NCBI GenBank assembly: GCA_009801085.1
Contig: VNWV01000003.1
Span: 2,108,001-2,172,000, forward strand
DNA length: 64,000 nucleotides
Direction of reading: 5' to 3'
From: Lasiodiplodia sp. COLG20
Lineage: Eukaryota; Ascomycota; Dothideomycetes; Botryosphaeriales; Botryosphaeriaceae
Shown here: piece by piece, positions 22,129 to 32,960 of the stretch
How the letters are laid out: every line of letters begins with the position of its first letter
Position numbering within the stretch: position 1 is the stretch's first letter
Made by a program: the position numbers and the translations under genes
Notes under the pieces: generated by a model
Seen by the model: only the letters and a program-made list of their open reading frames with translations
What the model was told of the DNA's origin: nothing
Databases searched by the model: none

Positions 22129-24318
22129 ATGGGCTGAGCCTGTAAGCCGACAAGGTGAAAGAGCTATCTCCTCATCACAACACTTCCTCCTTGCTCGCTT
22201 TGAGCATCCGCTATCCGCACCAATTTGGCATCATCTGGCCTTTGGTCTGAGAGTAGACGTGGATACTTGATGCAAGGCATTGACTTCAGGGTGCGGGACG
22301 TGGCTAGAGATTTCGTTCATCATTTGATCATTTTCGCTTTGGCTTTTCTCAAAAATCAAGGCCAGGCGGGCTTCCCTCTCCCCTATACCTTTGGAAGGCT
22401 CTTTATCAATCAACATTCATCACAAGACCACGGGTTTGAGCATTTACAGGGCGTTAGAAAGGGGAGGTGTAATTAATTTTTCAAAACGCAAGCGATTGAA
22501 GAGCACAAGAGAGTGGGGGGAGGGAAAGCAAAAGCGGTAGCGCGTACGAGCAAGTAGTTCGAAGTTGCGCAAACAACAGCCAGTTATGAGCAGTCCTGGA
22601 TGGCGGTGACTACGTGACGGGTAGGCAGATTAATGACGTTTTCAAGACAGAGTATTCACGTATGACTTGACATTCACAGCTCGCGAACTTGACAAATTAA
22701 AAACCAACGTGGATTAAAAGTCTAGCCCGAGTAGTATCGATGTGTGTGGCTAGATCTCTCAACAGTTCACAAGGGTTTTGCCAAATTGTTCCCTTGCGCA
22801 TGTCATGGTAACGCGTTAGAAGTCGCCCACACCAGTGAGTGCCAGCTATCTTTGACACATTCCTAGTCCCCTTCCCCCTTCTATACATATGTCAGCAGCA
22901 ACCGTTACTCTGTTTTCTCTCACTAAAACAGACAACCCAATTCAAAAGCCCTACCGTCACTGTCTCCTGTGAGTCGTGGTGTCTGGAATGTGTTGGCCAA
23001 TCACTGCCACTTGCTAAAACCTCCGGCAGTCTCCACGGCGAACCCCGACTAGTGAATCAGTAAGCACTATCAAGGCTGCGCTGGCGAATCTCGGTTGAAA
23101 GTGTCAGCATGGCTTAAGTGAATGGCCGGGCATGGGGCTGGGCAGTGATTCAGGGGTTGGGTACCAGTGGGTGGGCATGATGATGATGGCAGAGGCGGCG
23201 TTGGTCAAAGAAGGTGCGAGCAAGATGGCTTGATAGGACTCTTATTGAAAGCCGAAGTGAAACAGAGAGAGGGGAAAGTGTTGACAGACGGCGAAAAGAG
23301 GTATCAGTATTCGAGAACTTGATGCGCATTTTTGAGAATCTGTATTAATTAATCGCCTCCATTTGCAGTCGGGGAGCAAGTCCGAGGTCTGATGACAATG
23401 AGGAGTGTGATTGTAGCTAAAAAAGAGCGGCCCTGGCGTCGAGCAGTGAAATGGACAAAAAAAAAAAAAAGACTTGGGTAAAAGTACAGATCACCGCCAG
23501 CAACGACCGTCATGTCAAACATCAGACAACGAAGGATGAGCATTCTGTCGGGAGGAAAAGAATGCAGAAGAATATCGCATTAACTCCAAATGCAAGTCCG
23601 TTATTGGGACAGCCATACTTTTTCCCTTCCTTCTTTTTTGGTATCCCAAAATGATGATGCAAAAAAGATGTCGCGATCTGTAGACAGTGAAGAGGGAAGA
23701 AAAAAAAAGACCCCATCACGCGCCTGATTCCATGCCTGTTCGATGGTTTGACTATGCTAAATCCAAAAACTTCTTCTTGCATTCCCCTCCTGGGTAGCTA
23801 TGGTCTCATGTGCGCCGCCATGATCGGCCAGACCCGCGTTCGCCTTCTCTTAAGTGGCTGAAATGGACGCCGGAAAAAAAAAGAAGCAGAAACTATCTCA
23901 GTGGACCTAGATAAATGAGAAGGATATTTGAAGATTAACACTCTTTTCTTATAGCCCAGTAAATCCATTCACACTCTTCGAAACGGCCGTGGAAAATGCA
24001 GCTGAAGAAAGAAAGAGAGACAAAGGCATGCTAATTAGTGAAAACCACAGTACATGCCCCGGCATGTAAAGAAAGTGGACATGGAAAGTGCTGAATAAAT
24101 ATTCCTGGGATCGGCGGCCGTGATTATATCAGGAAGAGACTGGGTGAAATAACTGAGATAAAGCAATAGTAATAATTCAGACATGATATGAAGGGTAATG
24201 CAGCGGGGTAAATATTGAGTTGAACAAAGTCTGCACAAGATCATCTGCAAAATGCTTTAAATAAGAAATAGCGGCGTTATGAGACAGTCCCGAAACTGTT
24301 GTACTGAGAGGTGACGCC
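22129..24318. other. Gene-free 2.2 kb, convergent 3' ends
   Basis: Between the 3' ends of rpb2 and the Zn(II)2Cys6 factor gene. It has several homopolymer A runs (23459-23471 and 23700-23709 among them). No frame with domain content and no RNA gene was seen. Part will be a long 3' UTR of the regulator. Confidence 0.45.
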
Positions 24319-25977
24319 TCAATAGCGGTGGTCATTGAGGCTTGAGACTGAAGCCCTATGGGTCGGCCCATGGCGATGATCGTCAAAGGAGTCTCTGCGC
24401 AATTGCTCCAGTCCTGCAGATGTGTGTGGTGGCTGCGGCTGAAGAGGTGTATACCTCTGTCCGTTTATCAATGTATTCTCTTGAGACGAATGCTCGGTTG
24501 AGGAGTGACGCTTGCCAGAAGAACTTTCCGTAGCATAATACGAGAAGCTTGTGGTTGAGTCACTTCTTGGGATAGCATCGTCCCTGGTCGAAGATGTCGG
24601 TTGGACCACGTTGAGACCGGCAGTTGCGTACTTCTCATTGAGGGACAGAGAAGAAGGAGTCGCGCCGGATAGAGAACTCGGGGTGTATACTGTGGAGGTG
24701 CTTGGGTTGGATGAGCTGTCTGGGCTGCTGTTCGCGACGGGAATGTACCCAATAACAGCGCTTTCTTGGAGAGAGGCTGTGGCCGGTTGTTTGCCGCCGG
24801 ATGCGCTCATCAACTGGCCGTGAGAAAGGCTGCTAGGAAGACCACTGGGGAGGATACTCGGAGTGGACCGACGGTTCTCCTGCACCGTAGAATCTGGGTT
24901 CCACGCGGTGGCTGATGGCTTATTGTAGGACAGTGCATTGGAAGCTGAAGCAATCGATGCCTGCTGGGCTCTCAAATGAAGCGCAGAGGAAGGAGCCATC
25001 TGTACCCGTGTTGCTGTAGGTACTGGCAGGTGACGGTCTTCCAGAGAGGAAGGCAGCGGTGGGTGGGGAGGGGGAGGAGGCGAAGCCAAGGATGACTGTA
25101 GGGAGTTCATACTGAAGGCTGACATGTTGTCTGCGGCTAGGGTCTGTTGACGCGTGACCGGAGTTGTACTTAGATATGGTAGCTGCAAATTGTTGTAGGA
25201 GGCCGTGGACGGCTCGTCAAGATAGATTGCACTTGATGTTTGCTGCTTCTGGCCCATGGTACTCCAGCTTCGCATAGGCTCCTGTACACTGCTGATGAAT
25301 CCTGCGGTGAGCATGTCATTTCCAGGCACCTGCAGAGGCTGATAGGCATAGGATTCAGCTGGAGGTTCGTTGTCATATCCCACTGTACTGTAGCTGGGAT
25401 ATGCCCTTGGAGGGAGCAGACTCTTCGGGTGCGGAGCGTAGTAATCGCCAGCCTGGCCATGGTACAGGTTGCTCATGGAAAGAGCAGTGCTCGCTGAAAG
25501 TGGGTTCGGGCAATTGTAAATGTTGCTTGTTGGCACGTAAGAGCCGACCTGGGCATGTCAGATCAAGGACGCTTTACACAGAATAGAAAGAGTGCACAAA
25601 CTCTGTGGAACTGGCATGCGCTAATGTCTGCGCCAGCGGCGCGACAATTCTGGCACCCGGAGCCGTTTCCCGGGTCGCCACTGCAGCGAATCTTCCTTTT
25701 GCGACAGCGAGCGCACTATGCATGCTGTTAGTTTCCGGATTGGAACGGCCTGGTGGAGCCCACTTACAGCTACGGCTATGCGACGTCTCGGCTGTCCGTT
25801 GCTGGACTCAGGATCGGAGTCGGCAGCGGGAACAGCGCGCGTTTGGCGGGTTGGACAGGAACGCGGGTCGGAACGCATGGCGTGAGAGACGGCCATGGAC
25901 ATGGATCGGTCGCCCCAAGGGTAGGATGGCAGAGAGTCGAGAGCAGAACACCGACGGAGGCGCTCGAAATCGTTCAT
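24319..25977 (-). CDS. Zn(II)2Cys6 transcription factor
   Basis: A fungal binuclear zinc-cluster regulator of 517 residues. Exon 1 is 25977-25768, exon 2 is 25715-25602 and exon 3 is 25548-24319; the introns are 52 and 53 bp and both are in phase 0. The zinc cluster is assembled only after splicing: exon 1 ends PRRRIAVA and exon 2 continues CARCRKRKIRCSGD, then GCQNC and a sixth Cys in SACQF. Spacing is C-x2-C-x6-C-x9-C-x2-C-x9-C. The remaining 400 residues are Ser/Pro/Thr/Gln-rich and look disordered, with a proline run near PPPPPHPPLP and no fungal-specific TF middle homology region that I can see. It therefore resembles the short class of zinc-cluster factors. The start at 25977 (MNDFERLRR) is the first ATG of a consistent frame but is less certain than the rest. 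Confidence 0.85.
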
Positions 25978-26906
25978 GATCTGAAGATTTATCAGAACCA
26001 AGAGGATCAGCGGCTGTGGGGCAGGGACAACGAACGGAACTTGCCTTGGCAGGTGCCGCCGGACGGGCTGCGTTTGCACTCCGATTGCTCTCGACGATGA
26101 CGCTTTGGTCTGGGATGATCCCGATGGCCAGCTGTGGCTGAGTGAAGGTCGACAGAGCTTGGCCAAACCCCATTCAGGGTCAACAGCTAGATCCTGGGGC
26201 TCTGGGGGTGCAAGGGTATTATAGATGACGGATCTGTGGTGGCTGATCTCGAGCTGCCTATTTGCGATTGCTCGATGCAGATAATCAAAGATGCGGGCGT
26301 TGCTTGGTTTATTCTGGGCCGACAAAGGCCTGTACGTCAGGCTCAGTACCGGGGATTGCCCATGCCAGATGCATCCTAGCAGGGGAGGTGTCAAGCCTAC
26401 TGCCCCTCTCGCGCAAGGTAATACACGGGTAGATACGCCCGGCCAGATTGCATGATCCACATCTAGCGCCAAGGGAGCACGGGTTAACCCTGGACAAGCC
26501 ACAACGGTCTTTTCAGTACATCCGCACTCCGGTGGAACGTATTACCGCTGTTGTGTTGAATTCTACCTGGTCAGGGGCCTCGAATGACAGCGCCGGCGTG
26601 GCCATCAGAGGAGCTGAGAAGATCCCGGCGAGCCCTCCTTCGCGCGCAGCCTAACGCACATGTCAGAACACGAGGCAGCTGAACAGCGAGGATGAAACAA
26701 ACAATACTTACAGAAACCTTTGCATTCAGCATTCGAAATCTCCGCATTTGATGTCCGGATCAATTTACTAGGCTTCCCAGCGTGACACGAAGTGGGCGGT
26801 GCTTGGACAGGGGCCGAAGCAAACTGTAACACGTGTCGAGAGCTATAATAGACCGGCTGGTCGTTGGCTGAAAGGGGCTCGGGGGCCTGCTCGTTCGCGT
26901 AGAAAG

Positions 26907-26938
<32 letters not shown>

Positions 26939-28943
26939 CCCATCCGCTACAACACGCAGAAAATAGCAACATGCGGATTGCACATCCCGACGGGTGCTGA
27001 GGTATGGCTCTTGCGCAACGCTTCGTGCACGGTGTAGAGCTCTGGGACCGGCGCGGCGGGCAGGGAAGACAAACATGACTCTGCATAACAGACCACGTCT
27101 GTACAGGCTGGCGGCAAATCCGTGTTTCGTCACCCGCCGATTAAGTAAAGCAAACAGTATGAATATTTGAGATAAGGAGCGCAGCCAAGCAAGTATCCGC
27201 CTCCCGATCCTGAAGATCATCTGCGATGCCCGAATCGAACCTTCACTGAGACAGCACACACAGCCCTGTCTCGTAAGAGCGCGCTCCTCAAACCTAAGAC
27301 TTTCTGGCGGCGGCAACTGGATTCCCAGGGTGGCTGCAGAGGAGCCTGGCAGCGACTGCTTTTCGTACGTGGATGCAGATCCACAGGGGCCGCAGTGCCA
27401 GCCCAATAAGAGCTGAGCTCTGCAGTTACCCGAGTCGGCGGCAGCCTACACGGCGAACAGCCCAATCAAGGGCTTGTACAGCAGTCGTGGGGTCGGTAGA
27501 AGGAGATGAGGGCTTTGAGACCATTGGCCCAAAGGTTTCATGTGGTCGCGCCACCAGTTTCCGGGAAATCTTTAAGCGTTATCCTGCCGTGCCGCATTGC
27601 AGTCAAGTCAGCGCTGACAGTGGCAGGGGAGGGCTGGGGCAGATGGTGCAACTGTGCGGATTGCTTTTGCTGCCTCCCCCGCTCTTGACATGCTCCGACG
27701 GCCCCGCAGATGCAGGGCGATGGAGCTGGGCCAGGATGGTCCGCCGGAACTTTACATTGGGTGAGGCTCTCTTCTGAAGAATTCACAGATCGGTAACGAA
27801 CGCCCTGGTCACCGCATGCCCAGGGAGGTTCCTTGCGGTAGCGCTGCATTGGTAGTCCGTGGCAAAAGCAGCGTCGGAGCCTGTTGCCCAAGGTGCAACC
27901 TGATGACGGGGAACCGGCCTCGAGAAGCTCTCTGCATACCTTGGCCTGCAAGCCGTAGAACGCGTCTGCACGGATACGATTTTGCAGCGCAGAAGAGTGT
28001 CAGACGTGAAGGCGTGCATGCAGCTCTGGCGTCATCTTCCAGAGGTCCAGGGCAGCAACAGGTACCAGGCAAATATGTGCTCTCCAGACCATGTGCTGGT
28101 GCAACCGCCCCTTGCCCAAATCAGCGAGACTCAGGCGGGCGAGACAAACAAATCCTACGTAGGCTGCGGGGAAGCAGGTACATGCGGCAGCCGCATGGCT
28201 AGGCGCAAATCATGAGCCGAGCGAAGAGAGAGGATGAAGAATGTAGGCGTGCATGGTTTCCGACGGCTGCAATGCAAGCGAATGCTCACGCGACTTGAGC
28301 CGACGTTCGAAGCCGAGATAAGGCTGCGAGCCGTTCCGTCGTGGCAGCAAGGCTCGCAGGCAGCCAAGGACTTGCGATCGGCGTGCAAGACAGCGGCTGG
28401 CCGCCCCATCACTGCACCATCCAGGGTGTTGCCTGCATTCAGCGAGCACCCGTCTTTGTGGCGCATCTTCCTGCAGCTCTACCGGTCAGTCAGGAAGGCT
28501 CAGTCGAATCGGCACGTTTGCCAGCGGGCCGCCTCGACCGTGGCCTGTTACTCGATGCTGCCGTGATTCTGTCTGAGAGACCAGTCTGGGCGAGCGATCG
28601 GACGTTGATGTGCGAGCTTGGGAGCAAATTAGGGGAGGGCCGCCTGAGGTGACACGAGGATGCGAGGATGCAAACGCAGAAATGAGCGCGCGTGCGAGCG
28701 AGGGTCTGATGGAGGTGCAGACGAGGTAGAAAAGAAGCAGGCGCCCCTTCCCCAATCGGCCTAGCGCGGTTGATGATCGCCGCGCGGTGATGTCGCGCGT
28801 CGAGCTCCGCCCGCCGTCAAAGTTCCATCGCGAGCCGCCTCCACCACTACTCCATCGCATTTCCCCGGGTTACACCGCCCATCGCACATCACCTCACTCG
28901 CGCATGACCTGCCGCTTCTCCCGCCTGACGTCGCGCCGCCAGC
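25978..28943. other. Gene-poor 3 kb between divergent genes
   Basis: Upstream DNA of the zinc-cluster gene (minus) and of the cyclophilin gene (plus). Frames of 100-190 codons occur but are not domain-bearing and partly translate a 31-base A run. A 3'-tRNA-like B-box (GGTTCGATTC on the minus strand, near 27230-27240) lacks a matching D-arm. No gene is called. Confidence 0.45.
26907..26937 (+). repeat. Homopolymer (A)31 tract
   Basis: A run of 31 adenines preceded by AGAAAG and followed by GCCC. It is the longest homopolymer in the window. It could be a slippage tract or the tail of a decayed retroposed sequence; no target-site duplication was recognised. Confidence 0.9.
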
Positions 28944-30385
28944 ATGTCCGTGTTGCTTGAGACCAGCGTCGGCGACATTGTCATCGACCTGCTGGTCAAG
29001 GAAGCTCCAAAGTGCTGCGAGAAGTAAGTTCGCGCCCTTCTGCGCCTGGCCACGCGAAGCTGAACCCCCCGACTAAGCCCTGTCTTCTCGACTCCAGCTT
29101 CCTGAAGCTCTGCAAGATCAAATACTTCAACTATGCCCCCGTCCATTCCGTCCAGCGCGATTTCTCTTTCCAGACGGGCGATCCCATTGGCCCCGATTCG
29201 AAAGACAGCGACGGAGGCTCGTCGATTTGGGGTGTGCTAGACCCCAGCAGCCCCTCCAACAAGACGTTTGTACCCGAGTTCCACCCGAAGCTAAAGCATA
29301 TCGAGAGAGGCACCGTTAGTATGGCCACTGTGCCATCGTCGACCGACCCGGATGCGCGCCTGGCCGGTAGCCAGTTCATTGTCACACTCGGCAACAACCT
29401 AGAGTACCTAGACGGCAAATCTGCCATTTTCGGCTCCGTGGTAGAGGGTTTCGACGCGCTGGAGAAGATCAACACCGCTTTCATTGACAGCAACGGAAGG
29501 CCACTGAAGGACATAAGAATACGGCACACCATAGTCCTCGATGACCCGTTTCCCGATCCTCCCGGCTTGGTTGAGCCGCCAGAGAGCCCGGTCCCCACTC
29601 AAGCGCAGTTGGCAACCGTGCGCATCAGGGATGACGAGGAGCTGGATGAAAACATGGATCAAGAACAAGTCGAAAAGATGCGACGCGAGAGAGAAGCCCG
29701 CGCCCAAGCATTGACGCTTGAAATGATGGGAGACCTGCCGTTTGCTGAAGTCAAGCCGCCGGAAAACGTTCTCTTCGTTTGCAAGCTCAATCCAGTCACA
29801 CAAGACGACGATCTAGAGCTTATCTTTTCCCGCTTCGGCAAGATTCTGTCATGTGAGATCATCCGTGACAGGCAAACCGGCGATAGCTTGCAGTACGCCT
29901 TCATCGAATTCGAGGACAAGAAATCCTGCGAGCAGGCATATTTCAAGATGCAGGATGTGCTGATCGACGACCACCGCATCCACGTGGACTTTTCCCAGAG
30001 TGTCTCAAAGCTCTCGAACGTGTGGCGCGACGCCACGAATGCTAAGCGTAAGCACGCACATGGAGGCGGATTTGGCGGTGTTGCAAGTTTGGAAAAGAAG
30101 AGACAATACCGTGCCGAGGACCCGGATGAGCGCGACAGGGGCTCCAAGAAATATGGGATGGTCTTCGACAGGGACGACGGACGCCGTCGGCGTGATAGGA
30201 GCAGAAGTCCACGAAGGGGCCGGGACCGAGACCAGCGGAGGCCAGAGTATCGCGGTAGTGATGGCCGTGATGACCGCAGAAGAGACCGCAGCCGTGACAG
30301 GTACCGTGATGACCGCAGACGTGATAGAAGTCGAGATCGTTACAGGCGTGACGATCGGGACTGGGACTATGACAAGCGCAGATAG
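28944..30385 (+). CDS. cyp6: Cyclophilin-type PPIase with RRM (PPIL4/Rct1/Cyp6 class)
   Basis: A nuclear peptidyl-prolyl isomerase that couples Pol II transcription to RNA processing. Exon 1 is 28944-29023 and exon 2 is 29098-30385 (74-bp intron, junction codon AA/C = Asn); total 455 residues. Residues 1 to about 165 are the cyclophilin domain: [20 protein letters not shown], then the divergent active-site line [14 protein letters not shown], then GSQFIVTLG and [11 protein letters not shown]. Residues about 245-325 are an RNA recognition motif with RNP2 (VLFVCKLNP) and an RNP1-like YAFIEFED. The C-terminus after residue 360 is an Arg/Asp/Ser-rich tail ([20 protein letters not shown] and similar repeats), as in splicing factors. 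In fission yeast Rct1 this class influences CTD phosphorylation and heterochromatin RNAi; that role is known from the family, not seen here. Confidence 0.93.
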
Positions 30386-30804
30386 GCGGTGGTACTGACT
30401 TCATGTTTTACGGAAGTTATCGGGGTGAATGATCAAACCTCAGCAAACGAGCAAACATCATAGAGACCTTCAGGTACATACCAATTCTCTCAATCAAAAA
30501 AGAGGGGGGGTTGCCGGTTCATCTCCACATCTGCTTTTTCGGACATTATAATACGATCTCCGTGGCGACCATTTCAACAAAATAGAAAAACGGCATCGAG
30601 TGTATACTGAATATGCACGAAAAGAGACGGCAGCTTTGACAGACAAGCCAGACAAGATCTATTCCGAAATGCTCTCGTGAGAAATCTATGTTCATCACAT
30701 CATCGACACTAACGACCCACCCCGATCTCGAGAGAAAAAAAAAAAAAAAACCAAACACCACGCCCTAACACCATTGAGAGTTCATTTTCGAAAAACAATA
30801 CCCC
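30386..30804. other. Intergenic, convergent 3' ends
   Basis: Shared 3' region of the cyclophilin and dehydrogenase genes, with an A run of about 16 at 30735-30750 and AT-rich sequence. No coding signal. Confidence 0.5.
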
Positions 30805-32024
30805 TTAATCGTAGCTCTGAATCTGCACCTTGATAGCGCCGGTCTTGGGGTCGCTCGCCGTCTCAAATGCCTTGACGGCGTCCTCGAGGGCGAAGCGGTG
30901 GGTCACGAGCTTCTTCAGGTCGATGACACCGCCAGCAAGGAGGCGGATGGCACGGGGCCACTGGTTGCAGTAGCGGTACTGGAACTGCAGGTCGACCTCG
31001 CGAGTGGACAGGCGCATGAAGGGGATCTTGATCTCGCTCTTGCCAACGCCGATGACGAAGACCTTGCCGCCAAACTTGGCGGCCTGGATGGCGCCTGCGA
31101 TGCTGCTCTCGACGCCGGTGCACTCCATGGAGAGGGCAGGCTCGTTTCCGTCCATCTTCTCGTGCACGAACTGGGCGAACTGCTCGGGCGTGTGGCTAAA
31201 CTCGACCTTGTGCGTGCGCACGCCGGGCACCAGCTCCTTGGCGAAGGCCAGGCGGCCCTCGTCGATGTCGGTGACGACGAGCGGCTCGGCGCCGGCGGCG
31301 CGGCAGCACAGCAGCGTCACCAGGCCGATCGGCCCCGCGCCGCACACCAGCACCGGGTCGCCGAGCTGGACGTTGGCGCGCTGCATGCCGGCCAGCGCCA
31401 CGGCCAGCGGCTCGAGCATCGCGCCGTCCTCGTACGTCAGGTTGTCCGGCAGCTTGTGGCACCAGATGGCCGGGTGGTTGACGTAGCGCCTAAGCAGGCC
31501 GTTGACCGGCGGCGTCGACAGGAACTTGTCGTTCTCGCACCCGTTGTACCGCCCGATCAGGCACGGCCCGCACTGGTGGCACGGGATGTTGGGCTCGACG
31601 GCCACCCGGTCGCCCGCCTTCAGGTGCTTGACCGACGGGTGCGTCGCGACGATGATGCCGGACGACTCGTGTCCGAGGATGTGGTCGCCGCGCACGATCA
31701 TGGGGCCGATGCAGCCCGCGTGCCAGAAGTGGACGTCGGATCTGTCGTTGGTCGCGTTAGCATCGCCGATAACACGACTGTCAAGGGGAAGGAGGGGGCG
31801 TCTGCGGGGAAGATGGATCAAGGAAAGGGACAGACGAACCCGCAGATGCCGGTACTCTTGACTGCAATTGTAACCTCGCCTTCCTTGAGCGCCTCGCCGC
31901 TCTTGACCTGCTCCAGCGTGGGCTCCGCCTCTGCCACCCACAAGTCATGCTTGGGGTTGGTGAAGACGCCAATGTTGGGCTTCGACGGCTCAACGAGCGC
32001 GGTGCTGGTCATGGTGGTCGACAT
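30805..32024 (-). CDS. lad1: L-arabinitol 4-dehydrogenase (LAD)
   Basis: Oxidises L-arabinitol to L-xylulose with NAD+ in the fungal L-arabinose pathway. Exon 1 is 32024-31840 and exon 2 is 31741-30805 (98-bp intron with a GCTAACG branch site); total 373 residues. The N-terminus [20 protein letters not shown] is diagnostic for fungal LADs. Catalytic zinc ligands lie in TGICGSDVHFW and GHE, with the Glu of [10 protein letters not shown]. The structural zinc Cys quartet is [15 protein letters not shown]. The Rossmann motif is GAGPIG, and the Asp of TDIDEGRL favours NAD+. [20 protein letters not shown] and [15 protein letters not shown] match the family. Sorbitol and xylitol dehydrogenases are close relatives, but sequence agreement with LAD is stronger. 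The start codon context and the internal MTS at residue 5 leave the start slightly open. Confidence 0.93.
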
Positions 32025-32960
32025 TTTTCCAATGTTGTAATTGTATGTGGGAGGAGGGGAGGAGGGATGGAAGGAGCTTGCGGCAGGGAGGGGGAAAAAA
32101 GTTGAACGACAGCAGTGCAGATCACAACTTCAAGAGGGCAAGAGAATAAGCTTTTGAACTTCTGCAGGGTCAGATCTCGCGGTGGGAGAGATAAATTGGC
32201 TACGCGTGGACCTACGGCGGCGGGCGTGGGCTCGAAAACGAAGAAGCTGGACAGCTGTCTGGACCATGGGCCATAGCTTCTATGGGGCCTCCGCCCACCG
32301 GAGGGACGAAGTGGCACAGAGTGGGAGACCGGCGCCCCACGGCTCATGAGGCCAAACACACGATACATCGTGTGTAGGAGCTCCGCGGACAGGATCCCCA
32401 TTGGCTCCTCCGCCTCGGCGCTTCGCGTTGCCGCACTGGCGCGAATTTTTCCGCCTGTGGAGCGCTGGAGCGTGGGTCCAGTCAGGGCGAGGGACCACCG
32501 CGGGGTAGCAGGTGACGTCGCAGAAAGAGGGGCTTGTGCACAGGCCGCTGCTCTAATCGATTTACCCGGAAACGACCTCCACGTGAGCCTCTCCATTCCC
32601 CTATTCGTGCTGAAAGCTACCTTCTTCGCTACTTCTGGACCGTTCCGTGGCAAGCCGCTTAATCTATACCCTGTGCTGATCGTGAAGACATGTTCATTTC
32701 GTTGTAGCCAGAAACAGAAAATAAAACTCCAGTGTACCCTTCCACATACCCCAACCCGAGGAGACCGTGTCGAATTGAAGGAAACGCCTTTGCAATTTGC
32801 TTTTCGTAAGCGCCAGAGTCATGCTGCCCCAACCCGCCGATTAAATCATATGTCGTCCTTCGTGAAGTTGAGAAAGTCATTAAAAAAACTGAAAAAGAGA
32901 ACAGACTTTAAAGCCCTGGACGAGGCACGCTATGTGGAAATAGAAATCAGCAGCATCATC
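32025..32960. other. lad1 upstream region and kelch/BTB 3' end
   Basis: No gene is supported. The lad1 promoter contains CreA-like hexamers: GTGGGG on the minus strand near 32336 and GCGGGG on the plus strand near 32501. These are consistent with, but do not prove, carbon catabolite repression. The long plus-strand frame here is a shadow that continues antisense into the next gene. Confidence 0.4.

Noticed and set aside
27220..27300. tRNA-like segment with GGTTCGATTC on the minus strand
   Set aside because: The T-arm does not pair, and no D-arm/A-box or acceptor stem could be built around it.
26843..27406. 187-codon minus-strand frame with a poly-Phe run
   Set aside because: The Phe run is only the translation of the A31 tract; no other protein-like feature.
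30898..32040. 380-codon plus-strand frame opposite lad1
   Set aside because: Antisense shadow of a well-recognised dehydrogenase in GC-rich codons.
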